Part shown: piece by piece, positions 1 through 7,596 of the stretch | Numbering within the stretch: the stretch's first letter is position 1 | Layout: each line of letters begins with the position of its first letter | Source: Acidimicrobiaceae bacterium | Lineage (GTDB): Bacteria > Actinomycetota > Acidimicrobiia > Acidimicrobiales > UBA8592 | Direction: 5' to 3' | DNA: 22,711 nt | NCBI GenBank assembly: GCA_002715405.1 | Contig: PAZD01000069.1 | Span: 1 to 22,711 of the forward strand | Translations under genes and position numbers: made by a program | The notes under the pieces: model-generated | The model's database searches: none | Told to the model about the DNA's origin: nothing | What the model saw: only the letters and a program-made list of their open reading frames with translations

Positions 1-1
1 A

Positions 2-541
2 ATGCTTGAAGACCTCCATGACGCTATTTACAAGATGAATGAAATACCGAAGCCTTTCGTTGCAGGAGTTCAAGGTGCTGCTGGAGGTGCCGGGATGTCG
101 TTAGTGAGCGCTTTTGACCTTGTCATATCTGGTGAATCAGCAAAGTTCACTATGGCATACACAAAAGTTGGACTTACCCCAGATGGAACGTCAAGTTATT
201 TCTTAGCCCGTCATGTTGGTCTTCGACGGATGCTTGATCTGACATTAACGAATCGTGTGCTTTCAGCCACTGAAGCTGAAACGTGGGGGCTAGTAAACCG
301 GGTTGTCGCCGATGAAGATATCGCTTCAGCTGCAGCGTCTTTGGCCCAGAATTTAGCTTCTGGCGCTCCTAATGCTGCCGGAATCGCGAAGACCGTTATC
401 TACAGCGGGTACGAAAGCGCTTTGGAAGACGCTGGAGACTTTGAAGCACAAAACATTGTTCAAGCTGCTGGAACCAATGATGGTCAAGAGGGAATTGCAG
501 CTTTTGTTGAACGCCGAGACCCAAAGTGGACTGGGACCTGA
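2..541 (+). CDS. Enoyl-CoA hydratase/isomerase (crotonase) family protein, C-terminal part
   Basis: The gene is cut by the left edge of the window, so the ATG at position 2 is probably an internal Met and the first 60-90 residues are missing. The visible 179 residues carry the crotonase oxyanion-hole region (GAAGGAG), followed by KVGLTPDG and a conserved GLVNRVV segment. By hand alignment the first catalytic Glu of classical enoyl-CoA hydratases is not conserved and the second position is Asp. The Asp in LTPDG matches isomerase or PaaG-like members better than true hydratases. The expected role is hydration or double-bond isomerisation of an acyl-CoA in a beta-oxidation-like route in the cytosol. 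The stop abuts the stop of the convergent monooxygenase gene with no gap. The family call is safe; the reaction is not determined. Confidence 0.9.
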   Translation: MLEDLHDAIYKMNEIPKPFVAGVQGAAGGAGMSLVSAFDLVISGESAKFTMAYTKVGLTPDGTSSYFLARHVGLRRMLDLTLTNRVLSATEAETWGLVNRVVADEDIASAAASLAQNLASGAPNAAGIAKTVIYSGYESALEDAGDFEAQNIVQAAGTNDGQEGIAAFVERRDPKWTGT

Positions 542-2002
542 TTAACTTTTCGCTAGTTCGTAATCTTCTAGTTTTGGCGCTTCCATTTCTGCCCGAAATC
601 TAGAAAACGGGAACGGCCATGCGAACGGGACACCATTGTTATCTAAATACCAGCTGTTACATCCTGTTGCCCAGACAGTCCCTTTTGCAGCTTCATACCG
701 TTCAGCATCAAAGCGTTGATACGCTTCCTGACTTATTACAGCTACATCAAGATCGCCTTGGTTAACGTGATCAACGACTTTTAAGACATAATCGAATTGC
801 ATTTCAGCTGTCTGAATAAGCGAAAAATTGCCAACTGGACTATTGGGGCCGTTCAGCATAAAGAAATTTGGGAAATCCGGAACAGCGATGGAGAGATACG
901 CTGAAGGCCAGTCTTTCCATACCTCATCAAGGACGATGCCATTTCTTCCTGTGATATTCATTGGCCTCATGAACGCGTCAACATGAAAACCGGTAGCTAG
1001 GACAAGAACATCAATTTCGTGTAATTCCTCACCAGCGCGAACTCCGTTTTTTTCTATTTGCTCAATGTCTGCTGTGACGATATCGACGTTGGGTCGTTGC
1101 ACAGCATCATAGAAATTGTGTGAAACAACGAGTCTTTTGCAAGCCGCCTTATATGTGGGTTGAAGTTTTTTCTTAAGTTCGGGGTCTTGAACTGTTTCAA
1201 GTGCTTCAAGGCAGCGTTTTTGTATATCATCAATTAGCTCGGAGTTTCCATCAATAACAGAGGTGGCGAATCCATCATTGAATGCTGTAGACATTTCTGT
1301 ATGGAGATTCCTCAGTAGATCAGCGTCGGTTCGGAAAGCTTCTTTTTCTTCTTCTGTGTATACAACTCGTTCATTTGGCACGACCCATTGTGCGGTTCGT
1401 TGAAAGACGCTTAGTTTTTCCACATCTGGCGCTATTGCTGCTGTAATTTGCACGCCACTAGACCCAGTTCCTATAAGCCCAACTTTTTTTCCTTGTATTT
1501 CTACATTGTGATCCCAGCGGGCTGTGTGAAATATTGGCCCATCAAAATCGTCTAGTCCTTCTATTTCTGGGTATTTAGGGTGATGTAGAATTCCTGTTGC
1601 CGCGATAACCCATCGGAATCGCTCTATATGTCCTTTTTCTGTTTCGATTTCCCATTCATGCCCCATCCAAGTACAGCGGGTCACGGCTTCACGAAAACGT
1701 ATCTCAGAATCAACCCCATATCGTTTTGAGACTCCTTCAAAATATTCTTGTACCTCTGACCCTGGAGACGTGAATTCGCTCCATTCTGGGTTTAATTCAA
1801 ATGAGTAACTGTATATGTGCGATGGAACATCACATGCGATTCCTGGATAGGTGTTTTCTCTCCATGTACCGCCGACTCGATCAGCTTTTTCAAAAATTTG
1901 AAACTTGTACCCGGCTTGTTTGAGTTTAATTCCTGCAAGGATTCCTGACATGCCGGCTCCAATTACAGCAAAGGTATGCCCTTTCGGATCCGCGTCAACC
2001 AT
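542..2002 (-). CDS. Flavin-containing / Baeyer-Villiger-type monooxygenase
   Basis: This is an FAD- and NADPH-dependent monooxygenase. A first dinucleotide-binding motif, GAGMSG, follows the first beta strand. The Baeyer-Villiger fingerprint FxGxxxHxxxW is present as FDGPIFHTARW, followed by Asp, and a second Rossmann motif GTGSSG comes about 15 residues later. Such enzymes insert oxygen next to a ketone carbonyl, giving an ester or lactone, though some oxidise heteroatoms. I start the gene at the ATG at 2002 (486 residues), which places the first Rossmann strand near the N terminus as is usual. A TTG at 2065 would add 21 residues. Neither start has a clear ribosome-binding site. The gene is divergent from the acetoacetate-decarboxylase-like gene, with a strong inverted repeat between them. 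Its substrate is unknown. Confidence 0.92.
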   Translation of the reverse strand: MVDADPKGHTFAVIGAGMSGILAGIKLKQAGYKFQIFEKADRVGGTWRENTYPGIACDVPSHIYSYSFELNPEWSEFTSPGSEVQEYFEGVSKRYGVDSEIRFREAVTRCTWMGHEWEIETEKGHIERFRWVIAATGILHHPKYPEIEGLDDFDGPIFHTARWDHNVEIQGKKVGLIGTGSSGVQITAAIAPDVEKLSVFQRTAQWVVPNERVVYTEEEKEAFRTDADLLRNLHTEMSTAFNDGFATSVIDGNSELIDDIQKRCLEALETVQDPELKKKLQPTYKAACKRLVVSHNFYDAVQRPNVDIVTADIEQIEKNGVRAGEELHEIDVLVLATGFHVDAFMRPMNITGRNGIVLDEVWKDWPSAYLSIAVPDFPNFFMLNGPNSPVGNFSLIQTAEMQFDYVLKVVDHVNQGDLDVAVISQEAYQRFDAERYEAAKGTVWATGCNSWYLDNNGVPFAWPFPFSRFRAEMEAPKLEDYELAKS

Positions 2003-2084
2003 ATGCTCAGCGTAGTCGGTTTTCGACACGCGGCTTAATTGCCAGAGATGTCTTCTCTTCAGCAAAAGGGTTAATTTGGACGCC

Positions 2085-2110
2085 TTATTTGAGAGAATAA
2101 TCTCAAATAA
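2085..2110. promoter_or_regulatory. Perfect 10-bp-arm inverted repeat in a divergent intergenic region (candidate operator)
   Basis: TTATTTGAGA (2085-2094) and TCTCAAATAA (2101-2110) are exact reverse complements separated by GAATAA. The repeat lies between the divergent monooxygenase and decarboxylase-like genes, 83-108 bp upstream of the latter's ATG and close to the 5' end of the former. Position and symmetry suit a dimeric repressor controlling both genes. No U-tract follows, and both flanking genes start here, so a terminator is unlikely. Confidence 0.55.
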
Positions 2111-2192
2111 TAATGAAGCTTTCTCTTACCAGTTAGTTTTCTTTTACTATTTGTGACAGAGTAACCAAAGGAAATAGTCACACGGAGAGAAC

Positions 2193-2963
2193 ATGACCGA
2201 ACATTTAACACGGCCAGGTGAAACAGGGGGATGGCCGAAACTAAAAATCTCTTATCTTACGGATGCAGATAAAGTCGCAGCGTTACTACCTCCCGGACTC
2301 ACACCAACCGGAGACCCGATTGTGCAAATCAACGTATACTGTGTCCCTATCCTTGGAGAACCTGAATACGGTGTCAGTACAAAAGTAAAGGCTTCCTTCG
2401 ATGGGATGGATGGACTGTTTTGTGTCGGAATGGGAATAGATCAAGAGGCCGCAATTTTCATTAGCCAAGAATTAAATGGGCAACCAAAATTCCCATGTAA
2501 TATTTCCTTCTACCGAATTGATGACTATGTGGAAGCTGTCTGTGAACATCAGGGGTACACGTTTATGGAATTCCGCGGGCATTCCATTGGGCATGTGGAC
2601 CCTAGCGATGGCGAAATTGAAGAAAACGAATGGTGGATTAAATCATCCAGAAAAATAGGAGGAATCGAAGGAGAGTATGATTTCCCACCACATGTTGTTC
2701 GTGTCCATAGTGTCAGTGAACCTGTTGAAGTTGAAGATCTAAATGGAGATCTTCTTCTCCGTGAAAGCCCATGGGACCCCTATACAGAACTACTTCCCAT
2801 GCGAGAGCAGATTTCAGCTCAACTTGTTCGGTCAGCGCATAAAAGTCGGGAGATCACTAACGCTGGACCCTTGGATCCAGAGGGTTTTTGGCCTTTTTCG
2901 GACACGATCGGCGGGTCAAGATGGCCCGGTGAACGAGGCGGTCCAAAAAGCTGGCGTTCTTAA
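2193..2963 (+). CDS. Acetoacetate decarboxylase-like (ADC fold) protein
   Basis: The 256-residue protein resembles the acetoacetate decarboxylase family. The signature region reads SQELNGQPKF (about residues 91-100), where Lys99 aligns with the Schiff-base lysine. The adjacent second lysine of the classical PKK motif is Phe here. Acetoacetate decarboxylase forms acetone from acetoacetate, but ADC-like proteins also include aldolase-dehydratases and other Schiff-base enzymes, so the reaction is open. The ATG at 2193 has a good ribosome-binding site (GGAGAG). Upstream, TGTGAC (2152-2157) and GTCACA (2177-2182) could pair just before that site. The stop is 3 bp from that of the convergent SDR. 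The gene faces a BVMO, which suits a role in handling keto acids or other ring-derived carbonyls, but that is inference. Confidence 0.75.
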   Translation: MTEHLTRPGETGGWPKLKISYLTDADKVAALLPPGLTPTGDPIVQINVYCVPILGEPEYGVSTKVKASFDGMDGLFCVGMGIDQEAAIFISQELNGQPKFPCNISFYRIDDYVEAVCEHQGYTFMEFRGHSIGHVDPSDGEIEENEWWIKSSRKIGGIEGEYDFPPHVVRVHSVSEPVEVEDLNGDLLLRESPWDPYTELLPMREQISAQLVRSAHKSREITNAGPLDPEGFWPFSDTIGGSRWPGERGGPKSWRS

Positions 2964-2966
2964 AAT

Positions 2967-3797
2967 TTATTTAATAGGCCATCCTGAAAATAAACCGCGT
3001 CTTATAGTTTCGCGTTGAGCGTTGACTATTGTTCCACCATAATCTGTTGGTGCTTGGGGATCTTCAACTAGCCAGGCAATAGCAGCCCCTATCGCTTCTG
3101 GAGGGGCGCTTGGGAATGTCGTATATTCTGTTTCTTTCTTTTTTGCTATTTGGCGCTCTGTGATGACATGCCCGGGATCTATGTTGTAGGTGACTATCCC
3201 TTGCTCCCCGTGCTCGATCATAAGAAAAGGCGCTATTCTTTCAAAAGCTGATTTTGACATTGCGTAACCTGCTCCCCAGCCACCTGAACCAATTTTTCCC
3301 GGAGGGTCAGTGAACGCTGTAGCGGAAATCATATTGATGATGGTTGCGCCTCCTTGATGAATGAATGTTGGTAAGAGATACCGAATAAGAGCAAGGTGAG
3401 CGAAAACATTGCCTTCAAATAGCGAATTTAAATAACCATCTTCCAATTCTTCTATTGTGAGCATTGAGCCTGGACCTTGATATATGGCGTTATTGAGTAA
3501 AACGTCGATATGTCCAAAATGTTGTAAAGCTGCGTCCGCTCCCTGAAGAACTGAATTCCTATCAAGGAGATCCATTTCAATAGCGAAACCTTCTTGCCCA
3601 GCTGCGCGTATTTTTTCAACTGTTGTATCTAACCCCCCTGGAACCAATGTTTTTCCGTCATCAAGGAACGCTGTTCCATCGACCATGGTTCTCGCAGTCA
3701 CGGCGACATCATATCCAGATTCAGCTAGAGCGATAGCACAAGCTCTCCCTATTCCCCTACTAGCTCCGGTTACAAAAGCGACTTTTCTCTTCTCCAC
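2967..3797 (-). CDS. Short-chain dehydrogenase/reductase (SDR) family oxidoreductase
   Basis: This 276-residue cytosolic NAD(P)-dependent oxidoreductase has TGASRGIG at residues 10-17 and catalytic Tyr178 and Lys182 (YAMSK). Ser158 is the likely third residue. Two features are unusual. The usual NNAG is NNAI (102-105), and the Ser-Tyr spacing is 20 residues rather than about 13 because of a Gly-rich insertion (PPGKIGSGGWGAG). There is also an insertion around residues 38-56 after the second beta strand. These point to a distinct SDR subfamily rather than FabG. The start is GTG at 3797, supported by a strong purine-rich ribosome-binding site (GGAGAGGGAGAA). The gene is divergent from an amidohydrolase gene across 80 bp. 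Substrate unknown; it is likely an alcohol/ketone interconversion. Confidence 0.9.
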   Translation of the reverse strand: MEKRKVAFVTGASRGIGRACAIALAESGYDVAVTARTMVDGTAFLDDGKTLVPGGLDTTVEKIRAAGQEGFAIEMDLLDRNSVLQGADAALQHFGHIDVLLNNAIYQGPGSMLTIEELEDGYLNSLFEGNVFAHLALIRYLLPTFIHQGGATIINMISATAFTDPPGKIGSGGWGAGYAMSKSAFERIAPFLMIEHGEQGIVTYNIDPGHVITERQIAKKKETEYTTFPSAPPEAIGAAIAWLVEDPQAPTDYGGTIVNAQRETIRRGLFSGWPIK

Positions 3798-3877
3798 CTT
3801 TTCTCCCTCTCCTTCAAACTCTAGGGTGATGTTGAGCCTTATTTATAGGTACATACTAAAAAGATATTCGTACTGCA
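3798..3877. promoter_or_regulatory. Divergent intergenic region between SDR and amidohydrolase genes
   Basis: These 80 bp must hold the promoters for both flanking genes. The minus-strand ribosome-binding site is clear. I see no good ribosome-binding site before the plus-strand ATG at 3878, which may mean a leaderless or weakly initiated message. No convincing inverted repeat is visible. Confidence 0.4.
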
Positions 3878-5107
3878 ATGGAGTCCATTTTGACAACGTC
3901 CTTAGATTCTGATCTTTTCCTTCCTGATCCTGAACCGAGCGAAGTGACTTATACCATTATTTCAGTTGATGATCATGTAGTTGAACCTCCGCATCTTTTC
4001 AAAGAATACATGCAGCCCAATTTACGTGATTTTGGTCCTCAATTAATTGAAACGGATCGAGGACATCAAGTTTGGGAGTTCGAAGGTGCTACCTATAGTC
4101 AGGTTGGAATGAACGCCGTAGCGGGAAGAAAACCTGAAACCGTTAAATTAGAGCCCTTTCGCTTTGACCAAATGCGGCCGGGTTGTTACGACATTGATGC
4201 TCGAGTAAAAGATATGGATCTCGGAGGTATTTGGGCGATGCTGAATTTCCCCTCGCAGGTAACGGGGTTTTGCGGAACAGTTTTTGCCAAAGCAACGAAT
4301 CGTGATGCAGGTATCGATGCCGTGAAAGCTTGGAATGATTGGCTCTTTACTGAGTGGTATTCGAAGTACCCTGATCGGGTTATTCCTGGGGGGATCACTT
4401 ACCTTGGGGATAGTGGTGAAGCTGTTCGAGAAATACGCCGTAACGCTGAACGCGGTTTTGTTTCAGTTACTCTTCCCGAGATGCCCCATCACATTGGTTT
4501 CCCCAATCTTTGGGATAAGGATTTCTGGGATCCAATTATCTCAGCATGCGCGGATACGGAAACAGTTATCTCCTTACATGTTGGAAGTTCTGGAGTCACC
4601 CCATTTACACCCGGTGCGCCAGCATTGCAGATCGGAGCGACACTTTTCGGCCAACTTTCACTTGGAGCGTGTACCCATTGGTTATGGAGTGAATACCCTC
4701 TTCGATTTCCTGATCTCAAAATAGCTATGTCAGAAGGAGGCATTGGATGGGTAGCGATGCTGATTGACCGGCTGGATAATATTATTGACCGATCTGGATA
4801 CGGTTTAGGTTGGGATGAACGACCATCTGACATTCTTCGAAGAAATTTCTGGTTCTGTACGCTTGATGATCCTTCCACAATCGACACACGAGATATTATC
4901 GGGGTCGAAAATATATGTGTTGAAACAGATTATCCACATGGTGACGGCACATGGCCAAACACCCAGAAAGTGATTCGCGACGCTTGGGGACATATCCCTT
5001 CAACTGAACTTCGAATGATGTGCTCAGAAAATGCTGCGAAACTTTATAGGCATCCTTTACCTGATGTTGTTCTTCCCCCCATAGATAATGATTTCTTGAA
5101 CAGTTAA
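3878..5107 (+). CDS. Amidohydrolase family 2 (metal-dependent TIM-barrel) protein, DxH type
   Basis: This 409-residue protein belongs to the ACMSD/amidohydrolase-2 group of TIM-barrel metalloenzymes. The first metal motif is D31-D-H33 (SVDDHVVEPP), where ACMSD itself has HxH. His234 follows in LHVGSSG, an SEGGIGW segment matches the later barrel strands, and D351 in ETDYPHGDGTWP is the expected metal-binding or catalytic Asp. Relatives catalyse non-oxidative decarboxylation or C-C/C-N hydrolysis of ring-derived acids. A substrate cannot be read from sequence. The N terminus has about 22 residues before the first barrel strand and lacks a signal peptide, so a cytosolic location is expected. 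It is a third, more distant relative of the tandem amidohydrolases at 12961 and 14301. Confidence 0.88.
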   Translation: MESILTTSLDSDLFLPDPEPSEVTYTIISVDDHVVEPPHLFKEYMQPNLRDFGPQLIETDRGHQVWEFEGATYSQVGMNAVAGRKPETVKLEPFRFDQMRPGCYDIDARVKDMDLGGIWAMLNFPSQVTGFCGTVFAKATNRDAGIDAVKAWNDWLFTEWYSKYPDRVIPGGITYLGDSGEAVREIRRNAERGFVSVTLPEMPHHIGFPNLWDKDFWDPIISACADTETVISLHVGSSGVTPFTPGAPALQIGATLFGQLSLGACTHWLWSEYPLRFPDLKIAMSEGGIGWVAMLIDRLDNIIDRSGYGLGWDERPSDILRRNFWFCTLDDPSTIDTRDIIGVENICVETDYPHGDGTWPNTQKVIRDAWGHIPSTELRMMCSENAAKLYRHPLPDVVLPPIDNDFLNS

Positions 5108-5119
5108 ATAGCTACAATC

Positions 5120-5151
5120 GGCATCTATGTCAGCAATTTCTACCAGATGCC
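5120..5151. other. Weak inverted repeat in a convergent intergenic region
   Basis: GGCATCT (5120-5126) and AGATGCC (5145-5151) form a 7-bp stem around an 18-nt loop, between the 3' ends of the amidohydrolase and the DapB-like gene. It lacks a T-run on either side. It may be a weak bidirectional terminator or chance. The remainder of the 118-bp gap shows nothing recognisable. Confidence 0.3.
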
Positions 5152-5225
5152 ATGCGGAGTAAATAAATCGCGATATCGGGCCAATACCTGCCCCGCGAAG
5201 AGAAGAATTACTGCAACTTTCATTT

Positions 5226-6302
5226 CTATGAACTTTTAAATTGTGCTCCAAGGTTTAACGGTGTGACATCTAATGGATGAAGTACGCCTGGAGAAGCGGC
5301 ACATACAGCGGGTATTGCATTAACGATCCGGTTCGCCGCTGTTCCATTTCCTCCACCTGCAGCACCACGTTCACCATGTTCTTCTCCATGAACGGTGACA
5401 GAGAGACTAGGTTTACCCGTTATCTCAACTTGGTGAACACCTTGCCCAGATGAAGGATAAGGCCAGTCTGGAGCACAATCATCATCTATTCGAGTAACAT
5501 GTTCCATCACCAGCATAGGTTTTCCGTTAACGATGCCTTGAATTTCAAAGCGTAGAGCCCCGATTGTCCCTTCATCGAAATCTCCCATCCCTTCAACAGT
5601 GACAGTTTTTTCTAAAGCTCTTTTTTCAACGTGTGTTCGAATCTCTTCAAGTTCTACACCTAAACCATCCGCTAGGATCCGTATTTCTGGGCCCCAAACC
5701 ATCTGCATTGAAAAATCAAGGACCATTGGAGGCGTCTGATCCATCGGCATACCAAAACCTACGAGGTTCCGAACAGCATCGGGCTGGTCATAGAGCGCAT
5801 AGTTCATTAATTCACGTGAACGTATTTCGGTGATATCGGCACTCACTCCAGCGAGAAGCAATGGCAGGATATCGCAGGTCCAACCCGGATCTATTCCTGA
5901 GGCAAAGATTGACGCATTCCCAGCTTCACAGGCCTGATTGAAACGAGCAGCAAGATCTTCAGGCATTGAAGGAGGGTGGTAAAGCGAGTAGAAACTGGGA
6001 GTAACCACATTCTTTCCACTTCGAAGTAGCTGTTCAGCTTCATCAAGGGACTCCATGGGACGGAAATCGGCATTAACGGTATAAACCACCGCTTCTACTT
6101 GGTCATCAAGAACAACAGAAATATCGTCTGTAGCTATAACCCCAGTTGACTCAATACCGGCTAACTCCCCCGCATCTTTCCCCACCTTTTCTGGGTCATG
6201 GACCAAAACAGCAACTAACTGAAGGTCTGTATTTGCAACTACGGAACGGATCGCTGGACGACCGACGTTTCCAGTTCCCCAAACAGCAACATTTATACCC
6301 AT
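5226..6302 (-). CDS. Dihydrodipicolinate reductase-like NAD(P)-binding oxidoreductase
   Basis: The 358-residue protein opens with a Rossmann motif GTGNVG (residues 9-14) followed by a DapB-like N-terminal domain. The middle contains FASGIDPGWTCDILPLL, typical of the actinobacterial dihydrodipicolinate-reductase-like or NAD(P)H-dependent amine-dehydrogenase-type family. At 358 residues it is about 100 longer than true DapB. It is therefore unlikely to be the lysine-pathway enzyme, and a catabolic oxidoreductase is more plausible. The substrate is unknown. The ATG at 6302 is supported by a GGAGAG ribosome-binding site about 6 nt upstream. It is divergent from the alcohol dehydrogenase gene and convergent with the first DxH amidohydrolase gene. 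Confidence 0.82.
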   Translation of the reverse strand: MGINVAVWGTGNVGRPAIRSVVANTDLQLVAVLVHDPEKVGKDAGELAGIESTGVIATDDISVVLDDQVEAVVYTVNADFRPMESLDEAEQLLRSGKNVVTPSFYSLYHPPSMPEDLAARFNQACEAGNASIFASGIDPGWTCDILPLLLAGVSADITEIRSRELMNYALYDQPDAVRNLVGFGMPMDQTPPMVLDFSMQMVWGPEIRILADGLGVELEEIRTHVEKRALEKTVTVEGMGDFDEGTIGALRFEIQGIVNGKPMLVMEHVTRIDDDCAPDWPYPSSGQGVHQVEITGKPSLSVTVHGEEHGERGAAGGGNGTAANRIVNAIPAVCAASPGVLHPLDVTPLNLGAQFKSS

Positions 6303-6324
6303 TGTTTCTCTCCTTCTTCTTATT

Positions 6325-6341
6325 GGTAACGATATGTGACC
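6325..6341. promoter_or_regulatory. Imperfect inverted repeat in the divergent DapB-like / alcohol dehydrogenase promoter region
   Basis: GGTAAC and GTGACC flank GATAT, with five of six pairs matching. The element sits about 23 bp upstream of the DapB-like ATG on the minus strand. It is a possible operator, but short enough to be chance. The rest of the 6303-6471 region shows no clear second element. Confidence 0.25.
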
Positions 6342-6471
6342 TAAGACACGAGAGCTAACTGAAGATAAAAATCTGGCTCAAAGCTCCTTTTTGTCCGATG
6401 ATGGCAACTGAGATGGGCGAACATCAAAAGTTGCGCGACAATAGAAAAAGGCGTTCAGAAGGTGAATGATT

Positions 6472-7563
6472 ATGCAGGGACTTATTCTTGAAGGAACAAC
6501 AGAAGATAGCATCCGGTTATCGAATGATATTGAACTCGTAAATGCTTTATCGCCACGACAAGTTCGTGTTGAAATCCATGCAGCAGGGGTTTGCGGATCG
6601 GATCTGAGTTGCGTTCACGGAAAATACTACATGCCAACTCCTCTGGTTCCAGGGCATGAGGCAGCTGGAAAAGTTGTTGAAGTAGGTTCAGCTGTTACTT
6701 ATTGCCAGAAAGGAGACCACGTTATCCTTTCAACGTTTGGTAATTGCGGTCATTGTCCAGAATGTGAGGACGGCCATCCTGGTAATTGTCGAAACGGAGG
6801 TATGGGTGGCCTTATGCAGCCATACCGTGAAGATGAGCAACTCCTTTACAATTTCGCAAATATCGGTGCGTTCGTTCAAGAGACAATAGTAAATGAGAAT
6901 CAATGTATTCCTATCCCTAAGGAAATGCCTCTAACATCAGCATCTCTTATCGGTTGCGGAGTTATCACCGGAACCGGCGCTGTATTTAATCGGGCAAAGG
7001 TACAGATAGGCGATTCCGTGGTTGTTATAGGGGCCGGAGGTGTTGGGCTGAATGTCATTCAAGCCGCCCATCTAGTTGGTGCGAGTCAAATTATTGCCAT
7101 CGATCGGGTAGCGGCAAAGGAGAGCTTGGCTCGAGAATTTGGTGCTACAGATTTTATTCTTGCTGAAGGAGAAGATTTTGACTCTGTCTCAGCTGTAAAG
7201 GAACTGCTGCCATTAGGAGCTAATCACTCATTTGAAGTGGTTGGGCATACCGGACTATTGAGCGATGCCATAAATATGACTAAGCCAGGTGGAAATATTT
7301 GCGCTGTTGGTGTTCCGGATTTAACAGCAACCGTCACCTATGGATTTCAAAGTTTGCATCAAAATAAACAATTGATGGGAATTCGTGCGGGTGGAGCAAA
7401 ACCTCGGAAGGATTTTCCTATGCTGGCAGATCTTTATATGCGAGGACGTCTTAAATTAGATGAGATGATTTCAAATACAGCCGGATTAGATGGTATTCAA
7501 TCTGCGTTTGACGCGATGAAAGTCGGAACAGAAGCCCGAACAGTACTTCTCCCCCATGGATAA
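6472..7563 (+). CDS. Zinc-dependent alcohol dehydrogenase (MDR superfamily)
   Basis: A medium-chain alcohol dehydrogenase with both zinc sites. Numbering from the alternative ATG at 6466, the catalytic ligands are C43, H64 and C164 (LIGCGVITGTG), and structural zinc is held by C94, C97, C100 and C108 (CGHCPEC then C). The NAD site is GAGGVG (189-194), followed by Asp213, which favours NAD over NADP. The catalytic-domain pattern resembles class III or thiol-adduct formaldehyde dehydrogenases, but broad alcohol oxidation is equally possible. The purine-rich AGAAGGTGA (6457-6465) lies 1 nt from the ATG at 6466 and 7 nt from the ATG at 6472, so I use 6472 (363 residues). It heads a plus-strand run; the D-aminoacylase-like gene follows after 33 bp. 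Confidence 0.92.
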   Translation: MQGLILEGTTEDSIRLSNDIELVNALSPRQVRVEIHAAGVCGSDLSCVHGKYYMPTPLVPGHEAAGKVVEVGSAVTYCQKGDHVILSTFGNCGHCPECEDGHPGNCRNGGMGGLMQPYREDEQLLYNFANIGAFVQETIVNENQCIPIPKEMPLTSASLIGCGVITGTGAVFNRAKVQIGDSVVVIGAGGVGLNVIQAAHLVGASQIIAIDRVAAKESLAREFGATDFILAEGEDFDSVSAVKELLPLGANHSFEVVGHTGLLSDAINMTKPGGNICAVGVPDLTATVTYGFQSLHQNKQLMGIRAGGAKPRKDFPMLADLYMRGRLKLDEMISNTAGLDGIQSAFDAMKVGTEARTVLLPHG

Positions 7564-7596
7564 TCTAAAAAAAGTACCTACAGTTAGAGTGAAACC

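Noticed and set aside
542..2065. The first BVMO starting at the TTG at 2065
   Set aside because: Possible, but the added 21 residues precede the usual family start and lack a ribosome-binding site; kept only as an alternative.
2152..2182. TGTGA/TCACA half sites resembling a CRP site before the ADC-like gene
   Set aside because: The spacing is 21 bp between the 5-bp half-sites rather than 6; at most a weak hairpin next to the ribosome-binding site.
2743..3018. 91-residue open frame across the end of the ADC-like gene
   Set aside because: It is a shadow in another frame, spanning two convergent genes, with no protein-like features.
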